64,000 bases of DNA from Eutreptiella sp. 'Long Island Sound 2002'. Its lineage: Eukaryota > Euglenozoa > Euglenophyceae > Eutreptiales > Eutreptiaceae. The notes beneath the pieces were generated by a model, which was not told where the DNA came from, made no database searches, and saw only the letters and a program-made list of their open reading frames with translations. The first letter of the stretch is position 1, and each line of letters opens with the position of its first letter. This document shows, in pieces, positions 10,581-21,351 of this stretch. The stretch is taken from NCBI GenBank assembly GCA_964036045.1, contig OZ038381.1:101995367-102059366 (forward strand), in the 5' to 3' direction. The translations under genes were made by a program, and so were the position numbers.

Positions 10581-13405
10581 TCAGTCGTTTGGGAGTGGCT
10601 CTTCCTTCACGTGAGGCACTGGTGCACCAACCTCTGGGGCTGCCTCTTCGTTATCTTCCTGCTTACATGCAGGCATTTCCTCGTCCTTCGGCGCTCCACC
10701 AACCTCCTCAATCTCCTCTTGCCCAACCGGGGCTGCAGGCGAGTCCTCCCCACTGTGCTGGTGCTCCTGCACCCCTGGACCAGCAGACTCCACCTTTTCC
10801 TCTTTGACCACCTGTTCTTCACTCTCCTTTGGCTCTGGCACCTCTGGCGGACTAGGCACAGGAATGTGCTTCTCAGTGTCCTTTGGCTCTGGAATCACGG
10901 GAGGCGTCGGCACAGGAACCCCATTGTCACTGTCCTTTTCCGCTTCAGCTTCCGGCGCGGGAGTGACCTCCTTCTCCTCGAGTGGACTGTACGAGGGGGA
11001 GTCCTCCATTGTCTTCTTGCCCTCCTCATCGATCGCTTCCTGTTTCTGCGCGTGGCGCTCTTTCAACGCCTCCTCGGCAGCGTGGGGGTTACTGAAGCTT
11101 GTGCTGTCCTTGACTGCAATAACTGGCCACGTTGTCCCAGCTGCATCGCCCTCCTCCTCCCACTGCGGGGGAAGGAAGACCAATTCTTCCCCCTTTTTGG
11201 GCCGGGGGGTCCCCTTCGTGGCTTTCCCCAGGGTACCCACGGCCAGACGTGGCTCGCCATCAGGACCATCCACAATGACCCATCGAATCGGCGTGTTGGC
11301 CGCCCATCCGAACCGCTGTCGCAGCTGTTTGCGCATGTCCTCAACCGCCAGTCGTCGTTGTTGGGCTTGATCCAGGCTCTGCAAAAAGGAAAAAATAGTG
11401 AAACCGTGGTTCAGGCGGTTCAAGCGTGCGGTTGAACTACACTTCACCGGTTCAACCGTGCACACCTCCAGAGCTGACGCATGCGCCGATTCTGCCCTGA
11501 TCGCTTTCTCCTCGTCGCCATCCTTCGATCCCGCAGCCAACTCAGTTGCCAGGGCCTTCACATCCTGCGCCGTGTCGCTGGGGAGCTTGCCGGAGTCACT
11601 GTCGGAATTGGGGGCCGGAACTACCTTCTTCTTCTTCTTCTTTGGGATATGCTTTGCGGCTGGGACCCATTCGTGCTCTTCAAAAAGGGGGTCTGACTCG
11701 TCCGTCTCACTGCTGTCCGGGGCGATTTTCCGCTTTTTCGAGGAAGCACCGCTGCCAGTTTTGGCTTTCTTTTTCGGCTTCTTGTCGCCAGAGACTTGGG
11801 CCTTCGCCAGCGGTGCTTCAGCCTTTGCACTTGTCCGCTTCTCCTTCTGGAGCTCCTTCCGGGCGGACTGAAACAGGTACTTCGGAACCACTTTGCTGCC
11901 AGGGGTGCTCGTCTCTTCGGGTGGCGGTGGTGCTGGAAGACGTGGAGGCTTGGGGGCCTTTCCACTGCTCTCGGATGCTGCACCTGCTCCAAGTGGGCGG
12001 TCCCACACACTCTTGTAGAATTCCTCAAAGCTCTCTCCCACAGGACTTGGTTGGGGCGCGGTGGTGACGGCTGGACTGGACTCCAGAGGCGTTGACCTCT
12101 GCCGTTCTGGCGCAGGACTGCCTTGCCCGGCATTGCCCAATTCCCGCAAGCCCCGCTGCACGCCACGACTCATGCGGTCGACCACTTGAGCGGCGCCAGG
12201 GATCTGCCGATACCACACGTCCCACCACTCCATGATGGGCATGGGTGGCCATCGCCCGCGGACGACAATGCCAGGGCCACGCCAATCCACCACGAACATG
12301 TGCTCAGGCACATCACTGGCGGTCAACTGCAGAGAAAGCAAGGAGGCCGGTGAACCGCAGAAGTGGGGGAACGCGATTCAGTGTGTAGGAAGGTGACGCT
12401 CAAAAGTGCACGGTTGAAGACGGTGAAGGCGGTTCAGCCGCACGGTTGAACACGCTGAAACGACGGTTGAACTACTGCACACCTGTTGCACCCCTTGGAT
12501 CGCTTGAACCACACTTGGCTGCAAGAATGGCGATGGTGCCATTGCCGGTGGCGCCGCTGCTGCCGTCGCGGCGCTTGCCTTGGCCTTCTTGTGCTTTCCC
12601 CCACCTGAGATGGTGGCGCCCATAGCCAGCATGCTGCTCGGAGTCGCCGTGTACCGCTGGACCTCCGATTCGTCGAACCAACCTGGTGGCAACTCCACCG
12701 GGGCCTTGAAGAAGAAGCGCGGACCGTGTCCTGCGCTGTGACCACCGCCGCGGCCCACGGAGTCCGCGCCAAACCAGGACGCGCTCCTGGCAACACCGCA
12801 CCCCGCGGTGGCCCATATCCTGAACAGGGCATCCAGCCCTGGTTTGTCCAGGGACATGTGGCCCTGGGGGTCGCTCGACAGACCCACACGGAGCACCTAC
12901 AATCAGAAAAACGCACATCAGAACATTCATAAACAGAAAAACACACAGCAACGAAACGCAGCATGCGCCATATCAAAACATCTACCAAAAGACCGAAAAA
13001 CACCAGCACAATCAACTAGCAAACAACAAGACAACAGCAGACCTTCCACTCCGAAAACTCCCCGGCGCTCAGGCACTTCGTCTCCCAGGGGTACGACTGT
13101 ACCCCATCCTTGTCTTCTTGGCGGTGCTTCTTCATCCACAGCGTCATGGCACGGCGGAACACGTACTTCGGCGTCACGTCAGCCAGCCACCGCCACTCAG
13201 GCGTCTCGGGCGCCAGGGTGGTGTCGGGGTGGCAGGTGTTGTGGACCACCACTTCTTCCTTTAGCGGGAACTTGTCGGCCAGGTGGGGGGCTGGAGGCGC
13301 TGCCGCTGCTTGTGGCGCTGGCGCGGCAGGGGGATCGGCGCCTTGGCCCGTACCCAGTGCCTGCAGGCAGTCCTGCAAGGCCTTCCCCAAAGACTCGGGG
13401 TCCAT
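10581..13405 (-). CDS. T1 accessory protein, disordered, Pro/Glu/Lys-rich (4 exons)
   Basis: The ATG at 13405 starts MDPESLGKALQDCLQALG. Exons 13405-13043, 12896-12483, 12326-11466 and 11378-10581 all have lengths divisible by three and join in phase 0 with GT-AG introns, giving about 811 residues. The first half has Trp-rich segments (APETPEWRWL; VDWRGPGIVVRGRW near 12290) that may be folded. The second half is low-complexity acid/base-rich sequence with lysine stretches (KKKKKK near 11640) that could act as nuclear signals, and repeated PEP/KE patterns. I recognise no family. It lies between transposase and dioxygenase on the same strand, so a DNA-binding or complex-forming role in transposition is a guess. 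The introns at 12327-12482 and 11379-11465 carry the T1 palindromic motif; the one at 12897-13042 does not. Confidence 0.6.
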
Positions 13406-13418
13406 GGTGCAAAGGCAC

Positions 13419-13504
13419 CTGAGAGAAGCAGGGGTGAAACCGTGGGGAAGCCGGTTCAACCGCGCGGATGAACCTCCTGAACCACGGTTGAACCACACAC
13501 ACAC
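13419..13504 (-). other. T1 intron bearing the element's own palindromic motif
   Basis: The segment starts GTGTGTGTGTGG and ends CTTCTCTCAG. It consists almost entirely of GGTTCAACCG-like repeats, as do 11379-11465, part of 12327-12482 and part of 9906-10020. It may be spliced in the transposase message or in the 5' leader of the accessory gene. Confidence 0.6.
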
Positions 13505-15477
13505 CTCGTAGTTGCCAACTTCCAATTGAGCGTGCACTACGTGCTCATCTTCCCGTCGCCGCCGCCCGTCCCATCGAGGCATCTCCTTGTAGAGGAAGGT
13601 GCGCTCGTGCGCATGGCGGAGCATTGCCTCATCCTTTTCCTCCTTGGTAGCCTTACGACCACCACCCCGGGAACTTGTGGTTAGAAAGTTGTCTTTAAAG
13701 ACATAGTTAAGCGACTCAACAATGTCGCCACAAAACATGCCCCCCCCCCAAGGTTGCAAATTACCCAATACGATGGCCCCCTCGTTGCGGAGCCAAAGCA
13801 AGTAAGGGGATCGTTTATGGGGACATATAGTGTTTTGAAACCTCTTTGCAATTTGTGCACACCCTTGGACGAATTGATCATATGTCCACCGATAGATAGC
13901 GGTTAGCAATTTCCCCATGTCCTCAACGGTAGTGGTGACCTGTGGTGTTGGACGCAAACTCTTTGCAATGGGCAACCAATTGGCAAACAAGTGCCATGTC
14001 ACTTCCCCATCGGGGAAGGACCGGCCTTTCAAAGAAACATTGGTCTTAGCGTCCTTTAGGAGGCTTTGAACCTTGGATCGTTGTGGTACCGTCAACATTG
14101 TGGCTCGTGTGCGCACAAACGTTGTTAAGTATTCACCACATCGTATCACAAGATGAAGAACACACATGATGACACACCCTATACGGTCATCCACTTTCAA
14201 TAATGGACTTTCGATGCACCCTTTTGCACCAACACAACTAACTCCTTGTTTCCTATACTTTAGGAATTTTGGTTCAAGTCTTGTACTTCGTCGCCATTCA
14301 CACCCTACCCATCTTTCTTTCTCCCTAGACCATGTCGCAAAAGAATAAATTGAACCAATTTCATAAAATGTTGATAGACCAAGTATATGACGAAGCCAAG
14401 GGCTATCGCCTCCAATGATGACAACCGTTCGCACCCAAAACCCTCGGAGCAACATGTAGCCACGGTCAATAATTTGTTGTATTTTTTTTAGTGTCTCTCC
14501 AAAGAGGACACACACAAGATCCGTTTCATGCTCACTTATGAGAGCAAGGTCAAGGGTCCAATTGTAGAGCAAAGTTCGTGCTTTTTGCATGTGGTTTGCA
14601 AAACCACATGCAATTTGGCACCATGACCTTGCTCCACATGGAAACCCATCACCACGCACTATAAGTACATAGGGGTCATCATCCCTAAATCTTGGGAAGT
14701 GCATTTCTTCTAGCACATCCCTTTTCTCACCTATATATTGTATCCAATCATCCACATCCCAACGAACCCCAACTCTTCCATCCTTTATGGTCGTTTTTAG
14801 TACTTGTCTCTTACTTAACGTGGACCAAGCTTTATCCATCGTTGCATACGACGGAAAGCAATGTGTCCATGGGACGGTGCTTGCACGGGTTTTCTTCTCT
14901 TTGGCATCGGCCCACGAAATAAGCTTCTTGTACCTAGGGACGGTTGAACCGAGAAATTGGGATAAAGTGCGCGGTTGTACCTGCGGTTGAATGGGTTGCC
15001 GTCATGGCACCAAAAAGCGTCCAATGGTACAAACCACAAAGTATTCACATTTGTGACGCGGGCAACACGTTGCAACTCATATGTTCATGCTTTGGGCAAC
15101 ATTAAGCGATTATTTTGCCGTGCAAACGTTGTCATGAAGCACAATCACAATTGTTCATTTGTGATAAGGGTTCAACCGCACCGTTGAACCCCGTTGAACC
15201 ACTTGTAGGCATGTGTGCATTATGCCACATACCTTCGCTTCGGCATCCCAAGGTCCAAAATGAGGCGCACAGCGTCGGACCCTGTGAAAGCTTTTTTGGT
15301 AGCCCTTTTTGTCTGTTTGGAAGCCCTCTGTGTGTTACCTATTTGGTCAGCAAGTTGTTTCCATAGGCGTTTTGTCGTGCCGTTTGTGCAAAAAAAGGTG
15401 AACAAGTCGTCCACCAGCTGTTGGTCCCCCCACCCGCTGTAGTGGTCGTTCACCACTTGTAGCCAGTGGTGGGACAT
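13505..15477 (-). CDS. T1 transposase, DDE/RNase H-like (new family shared with T2)
   Basis: Exon 1 is 15477-15233 (ATG in AAAAATGTCC), then an intron 14934-15232 (GTATGT...CCCTAG, phase 2), then exon 2 from 14933 to about 13505, where GAG meets a GTGTGT donor. About 557 residues result. Homology to the T2 protein is clear along the length: VRLILDLGMPKRRY near the N terminus, VLIVRGDGFPC, IIGGDSPWLRHILGL, and SIYSFATW. The Asp residues in RGD and GGD are conserved in both and are the best candidates for the catalytic acids of an RNase H-like transposase. I cannot name a superfamily. The end is uncertain: splicing at 13504/13419 would enter a frame ending at 13197, overlapping the next gene. 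Confidence 0.7.
14934..15232 (-). other. T1 transposase intron 1 with motif clusters at both ends
   Basis: The donor is GTATGT and the acceptor CGTCCCTAG. GGTTCAAC-type motifs lie close to the donor (about 15168-15205) and close to the acceptor (about 14940-14995), mirroring how they sit at the transposon ends. T2 has no intron at this place in the homologous protein. Confidence 0.65.
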
Positions 15478-15579
15478 TTTTTAAAAAAGGTTTGTCACGC
15501 GTCAGTTTCAGGCGGTTATGCAAATATTTTGTTCAGAAACGCGCGCGCTGCTGGCGCAGCCGCCGCCGCCAGCGCTGGC

Positions 15580-15660
15580 GGTGGTTCAACCGCGGTTCAA
15601 CCGCGGTTCAGCGGTTCAACCGCGCCCCTTCCGAGTTCAACCGGGTTAAACCGGGTAAAA
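15580..15660. repeat. T1 right subterminal palindromic motif cluster
   Basis: At least four overlapping GGTTCAACCGCGG-type units stand just inside the right TIR, mirroring the cluster at the left end. Confidence 0.7.
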
Positions 15661-15672
15661 CCACTGTGTGAA

Positions 15673-15699
15673 GTACCTGATCCAAATGAGCACGTAGGG
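15673..15699. repeat. T1 right terminal inverted repeat
   Basis: This is the exact reverse complement of 9435-9461 and ends GCACGTAGGG. Confidence 0.9.
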
Positions 15700-16903
15700 A
15701 AGGGCCAAAAACTAACACACTCCCCTGCCCACGAGGGAAAGCACGCGGACAGGAGACACCACTACACTACACTCACTAATGACCGCACCAGCTTTCGGAG
15801 GCAGGGTGAGCACAACCGCATTCAGTCCCTACCAGGCTTGCTGACCCTAACACCTACACACGCTACTGGGTGTCCAGGATGAAGAAGTCTCGAGGCCTAT
15901 TGGCTTCCCTGCGAGATTACATGAGAACGCAGCGCCGCTAGGCAACTGTGGCGTACCAGGGATGCCCTCGCGCGTTTGCCTGACAGGGCTTGGAGGGAAG
16001 GAAAGCCGTGTGCACAGCGTGTAGTAAGGGTTGTACATGCAGATGTCGTACAATGACCCAATTTGTTTACGTGATCTGCGCCCTTTTTATCTTGGGCAGA
16101 AAAATGGAAAGTCGCCGAAGACAACTGCTTCTGCACCAATCACCCTGACCTTGCCCACCTGAGAACAAAGGGTGATGAGACTCGGTTAGCGGCTGAGGAA
16201 CCTAACCAGCCTCCACGTATTATACACTTCTTAGGCTGGAAAATAATACACTATCCTGTAACCGAGCCGCAAGCAAGCAAAGTTAAGGACTCCGCCCGCT
16301 CTCTTATAGAATGTAGGGCGGAGCCCTGGGTACCCTAAACAAGGGTTATACCGTGTGCACAGCGCGTGGCTTACATCCCTTTAATGCATCGTGTGTCTGC
16401 AGGGAAGGGAAGCGATTGACAACACTCCTTTTCCTATCATTAACCCATTACATCCAATGATCGCGTGACTCAACCAGGAGGTGAGCTCCTCCTCGGCTTA
16501 CCTACCTTACTCACCACGCACCATGTGAATGCCGAAGGTAACACGAACGCAAAGCAACTCTAAGCATTTAAACAACACTACGGCGAGTTGTAAACAACCC
16601 TAAACTATTAATGCATCGTAGGTCATGCATGCCCTTCTTACCTTGCTTCCTGCAGAAGAAGGAGAGGCAATGGCGCACTGCAAAGCGCAAAACAAGCCTA
16701 AGCGTTTTAAGCAACCCTATTTTAGCGCTACGGCAACACGAGCACGAGCATACACTTTCCTTGCTGTCCTGTGAAGAAAAGAGAAGGGTGGATGGGTGCT
16801 CAGGGAAAGCGCCACAACGTGTGAATGCCTAGATTAGGCACATGCATTGCAAGCACAGGGCATACACCATCCCTACGTGCGCACTGCGTGCTCCATTCGT
16901 TTC
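15700..16903 (+). repeat. Family A 3' region (LTR-like), homologous to the family E LTR
   Basis: From 15700 to about 16430 this stretch aligns, with gaps, to the minus strand of about 60740-59990: shared landmarks are CTACTGGGTG, GGCAACTGTGGC, AGGGCTTGGAGGGAAG, CGTATTATAC, CAAGCAAGCAA and CTGGGTA. It contains no credible gene. Similarity fades after about 16430. If the family E reading is right, this is LTR sequence. Confidence 0.55.
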
Positions 16904-17167
16904 TGTAACCGGCCATACCTCCGTATACCCCAATCCCACAAGTACACCAAGAGGATGACTGATTATGAACCCAGATCGACAAATCCTTTGTCCGGGTCTA
17001 CATCGTATATCTACAAAATGAGATAATAACACACAATGCTTTTTATAATACAATCTCTGTGAAACATGCACTAAATGTCGTAACAAATCTTGGCGACTAC
17101 GCACACGCGCGCGACCTATAATCTACAGAGACCACGTGCGCATGCACTGCAGCTCAATCCCATTACA
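16904..17167 (-). repeat. S1 LTR (3' copy)
   Basis: TG...CA ends; identical by eye to 19377-19640. Confidence 0.9.
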
Positions 17168-18744
17168 CTCCCCTCCTAAAATCTGACATACACCTATGGA
17201 AGGGTTTGATAATCTACAAAAATGATGGGATGAGTTGCTGTGCCATATATAAAACTGATGGGTGCCGTAAACCCTGAAATTGGTTCAATCACACCATGGG
17301 GTTAAATCTTCCTACACACTCCCCTACCAAGCCTCAGGACCCCTGTCCTTAGCTGTCTAAGGTGGGCCTACCTTGCCTCAGGGCCTAGCTGTCCAAACTT
17401 ATCTACAACATGCTTCAGTGACCTTAGCTTTCTATAGACCAGAGTGCTATGCCTCAACCCCTAGCTGTCTAGGCCTGAGTGTGTATCATACAATATCTTG
17501 TTAAGTTAGATTGAGAATTGGTGTTGAATTGTACAAAAAACTGGCAACCCATATGGCACAATAAAATAAATTACAACATCAGTGGGGGGCTTTTGTATGT
17601 ATCCAGTGGCTTGGTTTTTTCTGCTGCACCTGCACAAAATATTTTGCTCCAAAAACCCACTGCCGGATTTTTTCCAAACAGTTTTCACAAAAAAAGCGCC
17701 ATCAGTGGTATGGCTACTCATGTAAAAACAATGGTCCTCCGGGTGCACATCCAGAGACCAAAACTGTTTTCAGAGGTTCAATAAAAACAGTTTTCATGCC
17801 CCACGCGAAAAGGGCAGAGTGGCCCGGGCTCCAACCAGCACCACTGTGAAAAGCCAGGTCCCTGCAAGACCAAACACAAAGAAAAAAAAGAGCAAATACT
17901 TCCACACCAACAGTGCAGAACTCCAAAGCTGGGCAAACACGCCAGCGCAAGGACTCATCAGAGTCCACTGAGTGTCTCTCCAAAAGAAGACACCCAACAA
18001 AATTAGGTGCAAAGCCAAAAAACAGGACTGAACTCAGGAGGGTCAGCGCCAAGGGCAACTGCAGCGGCAGCGCCATCGCTGATATATATATAAGCCACTG
18101 AAAAAACTCGAACCCCAAAACAGCCCAGATGCCACAAAGGCACACCAGGGCACTGTCTCAAAAAAGTAAGGCAAGCCTGATAATATGTATGCACCAACCA
18201 GTGCAAAACACTTGGCGACTGAGGCTGCCCGCGCCTCAGTGACATACCTGTTTTTCTCATCAACTCATTTGAAATCGGATTCACCTGACAAAAGGGAGCA
18301 CCCCTGGGAGCTGAGGGTGCAGACACACATTTTACACTCCAGACATCAGATTGAGATCTAAGCAGATTCCTCGGTGCACTGCTTGTCACGCTTCGGCGTC
18401 TTCTCCGGCGCTTGACCCTCACGCTCCGGCGTTGTCTCTGGCGCTCACTTGTTACGCTTCGGCGTCTTCTCTGGCGCTTTTGCGATACTCCACTTCTCCG
18501 ACTCGTTGGCGATCCTCAATCTGGTAAAGCATGTACTGTAGACCGTGCCACTTGACAATCATTACCAGCCCCTGCGACAGCGCACTCGCCAGCGCCTCTC
18601 CTTCGCATAGACACAACTTCTGTTGCTCCCCAGCCAGGGGCAACAGTGAACATGGTCCTAACAGCGTCACACACAAATAACAGCGACCAGAAGTGATCAG
18701 CACGTACACCCGTGTCGACAGCACGTACAGCCACCATGCCCCAC
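17168..18744 (-). other. S1 internal region after the ORF
   Basis: After the 201-codon frame, minus-strand frames at 18748-18452 and 18422-18003 are open but unrecognised. Between 18385 and 18480 a short arginine-rich repeat (units around CGCCGGAGAAGACGCCGAAG) occurs. From 17168 to about 17700 I see nothing beyond the polypurine tract and a few CTAGCTGTC repeats. Confidence 0.4.
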
Positions 18745-19350
18745 TCAATGTTTGCGTCCAGCTCGTTTGCGCCGTCGCTTGCTCTTCGCACCCTCTTCAT
18801 CGTAGCCGATCTGTTGCTGCTGTAGCGTATCACGCTCTGCCTCCGCTCGGCGTTGCTCTTCCAGTGATGTCGCCTGTTGCGTCGCTGCCTGTCTCTCCAT
18901 ACCACAATAACGAAGAAACATGTAGTTCTCAGCGCGCTCGTGTTCTCCTCTGTAATGGCGCTCGGCCGCGACAAGTTCATGCAGCGCACACAAATCCATC
19001 AGCACTTTGTCATTGAAGGCTCGCACCAGAACGCGCTCTGTCCTCTCACGCACGCGTCCCTTCGAATCCAAGCACTCATCAACACATTCGGGCAGGTTGA
19101 AGGAGTAAAATCCATACGTCGCGTGTTTAGTGCAAACTTTTCCACGAGTTTTGTCATCAGGCAGAGCCACTGTCAACGACCGTAAGCGCGTTTCACACAC
19201 ATCAAACCCAAGACCTTCGTAGCCAACCCAGTGATTCTGAGGAAGCTCTCGCCGCATCAAGCGCACTGACACTTCAGCGTGGCCGTCAAACTTCTCATAC
19301 TCTGTAAAGTGACTGTGAAACTCCTCGGCCAATCTTGCAGTACTCCCCAT
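18745..19350 (-). CDS. S1-encoded unknown 201-residue protein
   Basis: The ATG at 19350 is the first after the 5' LTR (27 bases downstream of its end), which supports this start. The product begins MGSTARLAEEFHSHF, has a central part with several Cys/His residues but no recognisable zinc-knuckle spacing, then a Glu/Gln-rich probable coiled coil (about 150-185), and ends in a very basic tail (KSKRRRKRAGRKH). That layout, with an N-terminal globular part and a basic tail, would fit a small Gag-like nucleic-acid-binding protein, but no known motif confirms it. It could equally be a captured host sequence. It is the only long frame in the correct orientation and position. Confidence 0.5.
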   Translation of the reverse strand: MGSTARLAEEFHSHFTEYEKFDGHAEVSVRLMRRELPQNHWVGYEGLGFDVCETRLRSLTVALPDDKTRGKVCTKHATYGFYSFNLPECVDECLDSKGRVRERTERVLVRAFNDKVLMDLCALHELVAAERHYRGEHERAENYMFLRYCGMERQAATQQATSLEEQRRAEAERDTLQQQQIGYDEEGAKSKRRRKRAGRKH

Positions 19351-19376
19351 GGCACCCGGAACTTAGGAGTCGATCT

Positions 19377-19640
19377 TGTAACCGGCCATACCTCCGTATA
19401 CCCCAATCCCACAAGTACACCAAGAGGATGACTGATTATGAACCCAGATCGACAAATCCTTTGTCCGGGTCTACATCGTATATCTACAAAATGAGATAAT
19501 AACACACAATGCTTTTTATAATACAATCTCTGTGAAACATGCACTAAATGTCGTAACAAATCTTGGCGACTACGCACACGCGCGCGACCTATAATCTACA
19601 GAGACCACGTGCGCATGCACTGCAGCTCAATCCCATTACA
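19377..19640 (-). repeat. S1 LTR (5' copy)
   Basis: TG...CA ends; identical by eye to 16904-17167 and followed on the right by the GTTTC target duplication. Confidence 0.9.
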
Positions 19641-20717
19641 GTTTCACATACCTTTCATTTCTGTTTTGACCTGTGCAGAGCAAGGGAAGTGAATGCCCGA
19701 ACCCCCGACGAACGCAACGGTGACAACCCTAGCGTTTTAACGAAACTACCACCACGAACGCAATGCATGCGTTTGACATGACACTAACATACCTGAGAGG
19801 TGGGTTGTCCACCTGCTCTGTTGTGGGGGTTTCTGTTCAATACTTTTTCCTAAAGTTTATACAATTTTTGATGCAACTGTGCAAAAATTTCTTTTAAAGG
19901 CTTTAAAAAACACGGCTTATACCTTTTTTTCTTGCGCCGTTTACGCTTGCGCAACCCTTTTTGGGAGTGCGCTCCTGTTGCGCTTGTCTGCGACTTTAGG
20001 TTTTGGCCTAACAATGACGATTTCTAACGTCTCTTGGCCAATTTGTAGCGATTTGACTTCTGAAATCGCTACCCCTTTCGCTAAACCACAGGATTCACTC
20101 CCTGTTGGTTCCGTTTTCTATTTTTTTCAGCTCCTGGAGTTTTGTGCCCTCCATTGGGAGTATTGCTCCGCGCTGGCCCTTGGTCGGGACGTTTACTAAA
20201 ACGCTGTTTTAGTCGCTACAGCGATTGTCGTCCGCATTAGAGCATTCAAATGTACCCTGTTGGGCAAGCATGTGTGCTCTAGGGAGGGAGTCCTGGGTTC
20301 AAACCCCACTACCCCCAAATTTTTACCAAAAGCTTTCGCCTCACGCTGGCGACTTTTGAGGAATGCCCCATCGAAGGGACATCATTCACGGTACATTACA
20401 CTGTTTTTCAAGGGTACCCACAGTGTGATAGGCTTCTATGAACTGATGAGAGTGTCTTTGGCTGATTTAATGCATTTTCTGAGGTAATTTTTGGGAAATT
20501 TGACCCTTTTTCCTTGGTCCTACTAGCTTGAACAACTAGTACACCAGGGGGGAGTAAAAAACAGTCACTGCCATGTCTGTCTTGGGGGACTTGATCCAGG
20601 CCAAGCCCCCCTTAAAAGCCTTTTGCTGATGTTGAGACTAACTTAATCATTTTCATCTCTCTTTTGAAGTTTAAAGTACACTTTCTCAACGTAACTATGG
20701 TTATAACCCTAGCCCCC
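19641..20717 (+). other. Non-coding stretch between S1 and the matched family A LTR
   Basis: No gene is visible. A T-arm/B-box-like string (TCCTGGGTTCAAACCCC, 20291-20307) resembles one in the family C LTR (about 49713), and CACCAGGGGGGAG at about 20541-20554 is polypurine-like. The region probably belongs to the long family A LTR, but the 5' copy needed for proof is outside the window. Confidence 0.4.
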
Positions 20718-21305
20718 CATGAAGTTCACCCCTACCACTCAACTGAGCGGAGGTATCTTCCGTCATGGAGGTAAAACCGAAATAAAGTCGGCACTTCATG
20801 CCTAAGGCCTTGTACGTTAAGCCTAGTGGTCCCCCACCTACAGGCCCCTATACTCAACTGATTCTACCACTTATTGTGGCTCTACTTTTTAACTGTTTCT
20901 GAATTCAGTTGCTTGGCCTTGCTCGCCAAGCCATATCCTGTGTCTGGCCTACCTCCTATGCCCCAGATTACTGACCGACTCCATTTCGTCCAAAGGAGTG
21001 CACATGAAGTGCTTGGTGCTATCTGGGAGGCCTAAGTCTTGCCAGTTTTCAGATAAAATTATCTATTTTGTTTATAAACCATTGGAGCTTTGTATTTAGA
21101 TCTACTTTTGTGTATCTGCAGCCCCTCTTTGGTACACATGTTTTGGTTGTGGAAGGACTTATCCTGATTTGATTGATCCGGTGCCTGGACCTGCTCTACA
21201 TTACCTTTGTGTGGACTTCATTTTGAGTTGTGGAAAATCAGCAAGGGCTTTCTAAACCAAATACAAGGAACAAGCACAAGTGAGAGCGAACCAGAAACCT
21301 TTTCT
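20718..21305 (+). repeat. Family A 3' LTR, part matched to the 5' copy
   Basis: It begins ATGAAGTTCACCCC like position 1 of the window (ATGAAGCTCACCCC) and follows the 5' copy to CCTTTTCT at 21305, lacking the ~390-bp internal duplication. After 21305 the sequence has no PBS, as expected for a 3' LTR followed by flanking DNA. Confidence 0.75.
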
Positions 21306-21351
21306 CCTGTTCCAATCTGTACAGTAGTCACTGGGTGTGTTCCTTGGAGGT

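Larger units (their letters stand above)
9435..15699 (-). mobile_element. DNA transposon T1 (CCCTACGTG... ends, three genes)
   Basis: Perfect 27-bp terminal inverted repeats lie at 9435-9461 and 15673-15699, beginning CCCTACGTGC. Flanking sequence is family A; family E, which lacks the insertion, gives the empty site near 60740 (minus strand GCTAAGTGGCC against CTAA | T1 | AAGGGCC), so at most two bases (AA) were duplicated. Inside, three minus-strand genes encode a transposase, a disordered accessory protein and a dioxygenase-like protein. Dense GGTTCAACCG-type palindromes lie next to both ends and in most introns. T2 in this window has the same CCCTA ends and a homologous transposase. Confidence 0.85.
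16904..19640 (-). mobile_element. Small LTR retrotransposon S1, 264-bp LTRs, TSD GTTTC
   Basis: Direct repeats at 16904-17167 and 19377-19640 appear identical over 264 bp and run TGTAACC...ATTACA. GTTTC stands at 16899-16903 and at 19641-19645 as a perfect 5-bp target duplication. A polypurine tract (minus-strand AGGAGGGGAG, 17168-17177) directly abuts the left LTR, so the element is read on the minus strand. The internal part is only 2.2 kb and has no RT, RNase H or integrase. It must borrow enzymes from another element. Identical LTRs mean recent insertion. Confidence 0.9.
1..21305 (+). mobile_element. Family A Ty3/gypsy-like LTR retrotransposon, decayed, with nested insertions
   Basis: The element starts left of the window. 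A partial 5' LTR (1-981) is followed by a PBS-like site, gag, protease, a methyltransferase-like segment, RT, RNase H, integrase and a chromodomain-like end at 8632. A copy of the same LTR sequence ends at 21305, and the match to positions 1-981 stops at exactly the same place (the string ending CCTTTTCT), which fixes both LTR ends. The 3' part is expanded by T1 (9435-15699) and S1 (16904-19640). A polypurine-like tract before 9392, matching the position where the relative family E starts its LTR, suggests that the 3' LTR may begin at 9392 and be nearly 3 kb long without the inserts. This last point is inferred and cannot be tested without the left flank. Confidence 0.75.

Noticed and set aside
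17506-18145. Hydrophobic minus-strand frames in S1 (about 143 codons)
   Set aside because: No motif, no position-specific start signal, and the plus strand is similarly open; I could not support a gene.
20220-20312. tRNA gene
   Set aside because: A T-arm-like piece is present, but no matching acceptor stem or clear A box; a cloverleaf could not be drawn.
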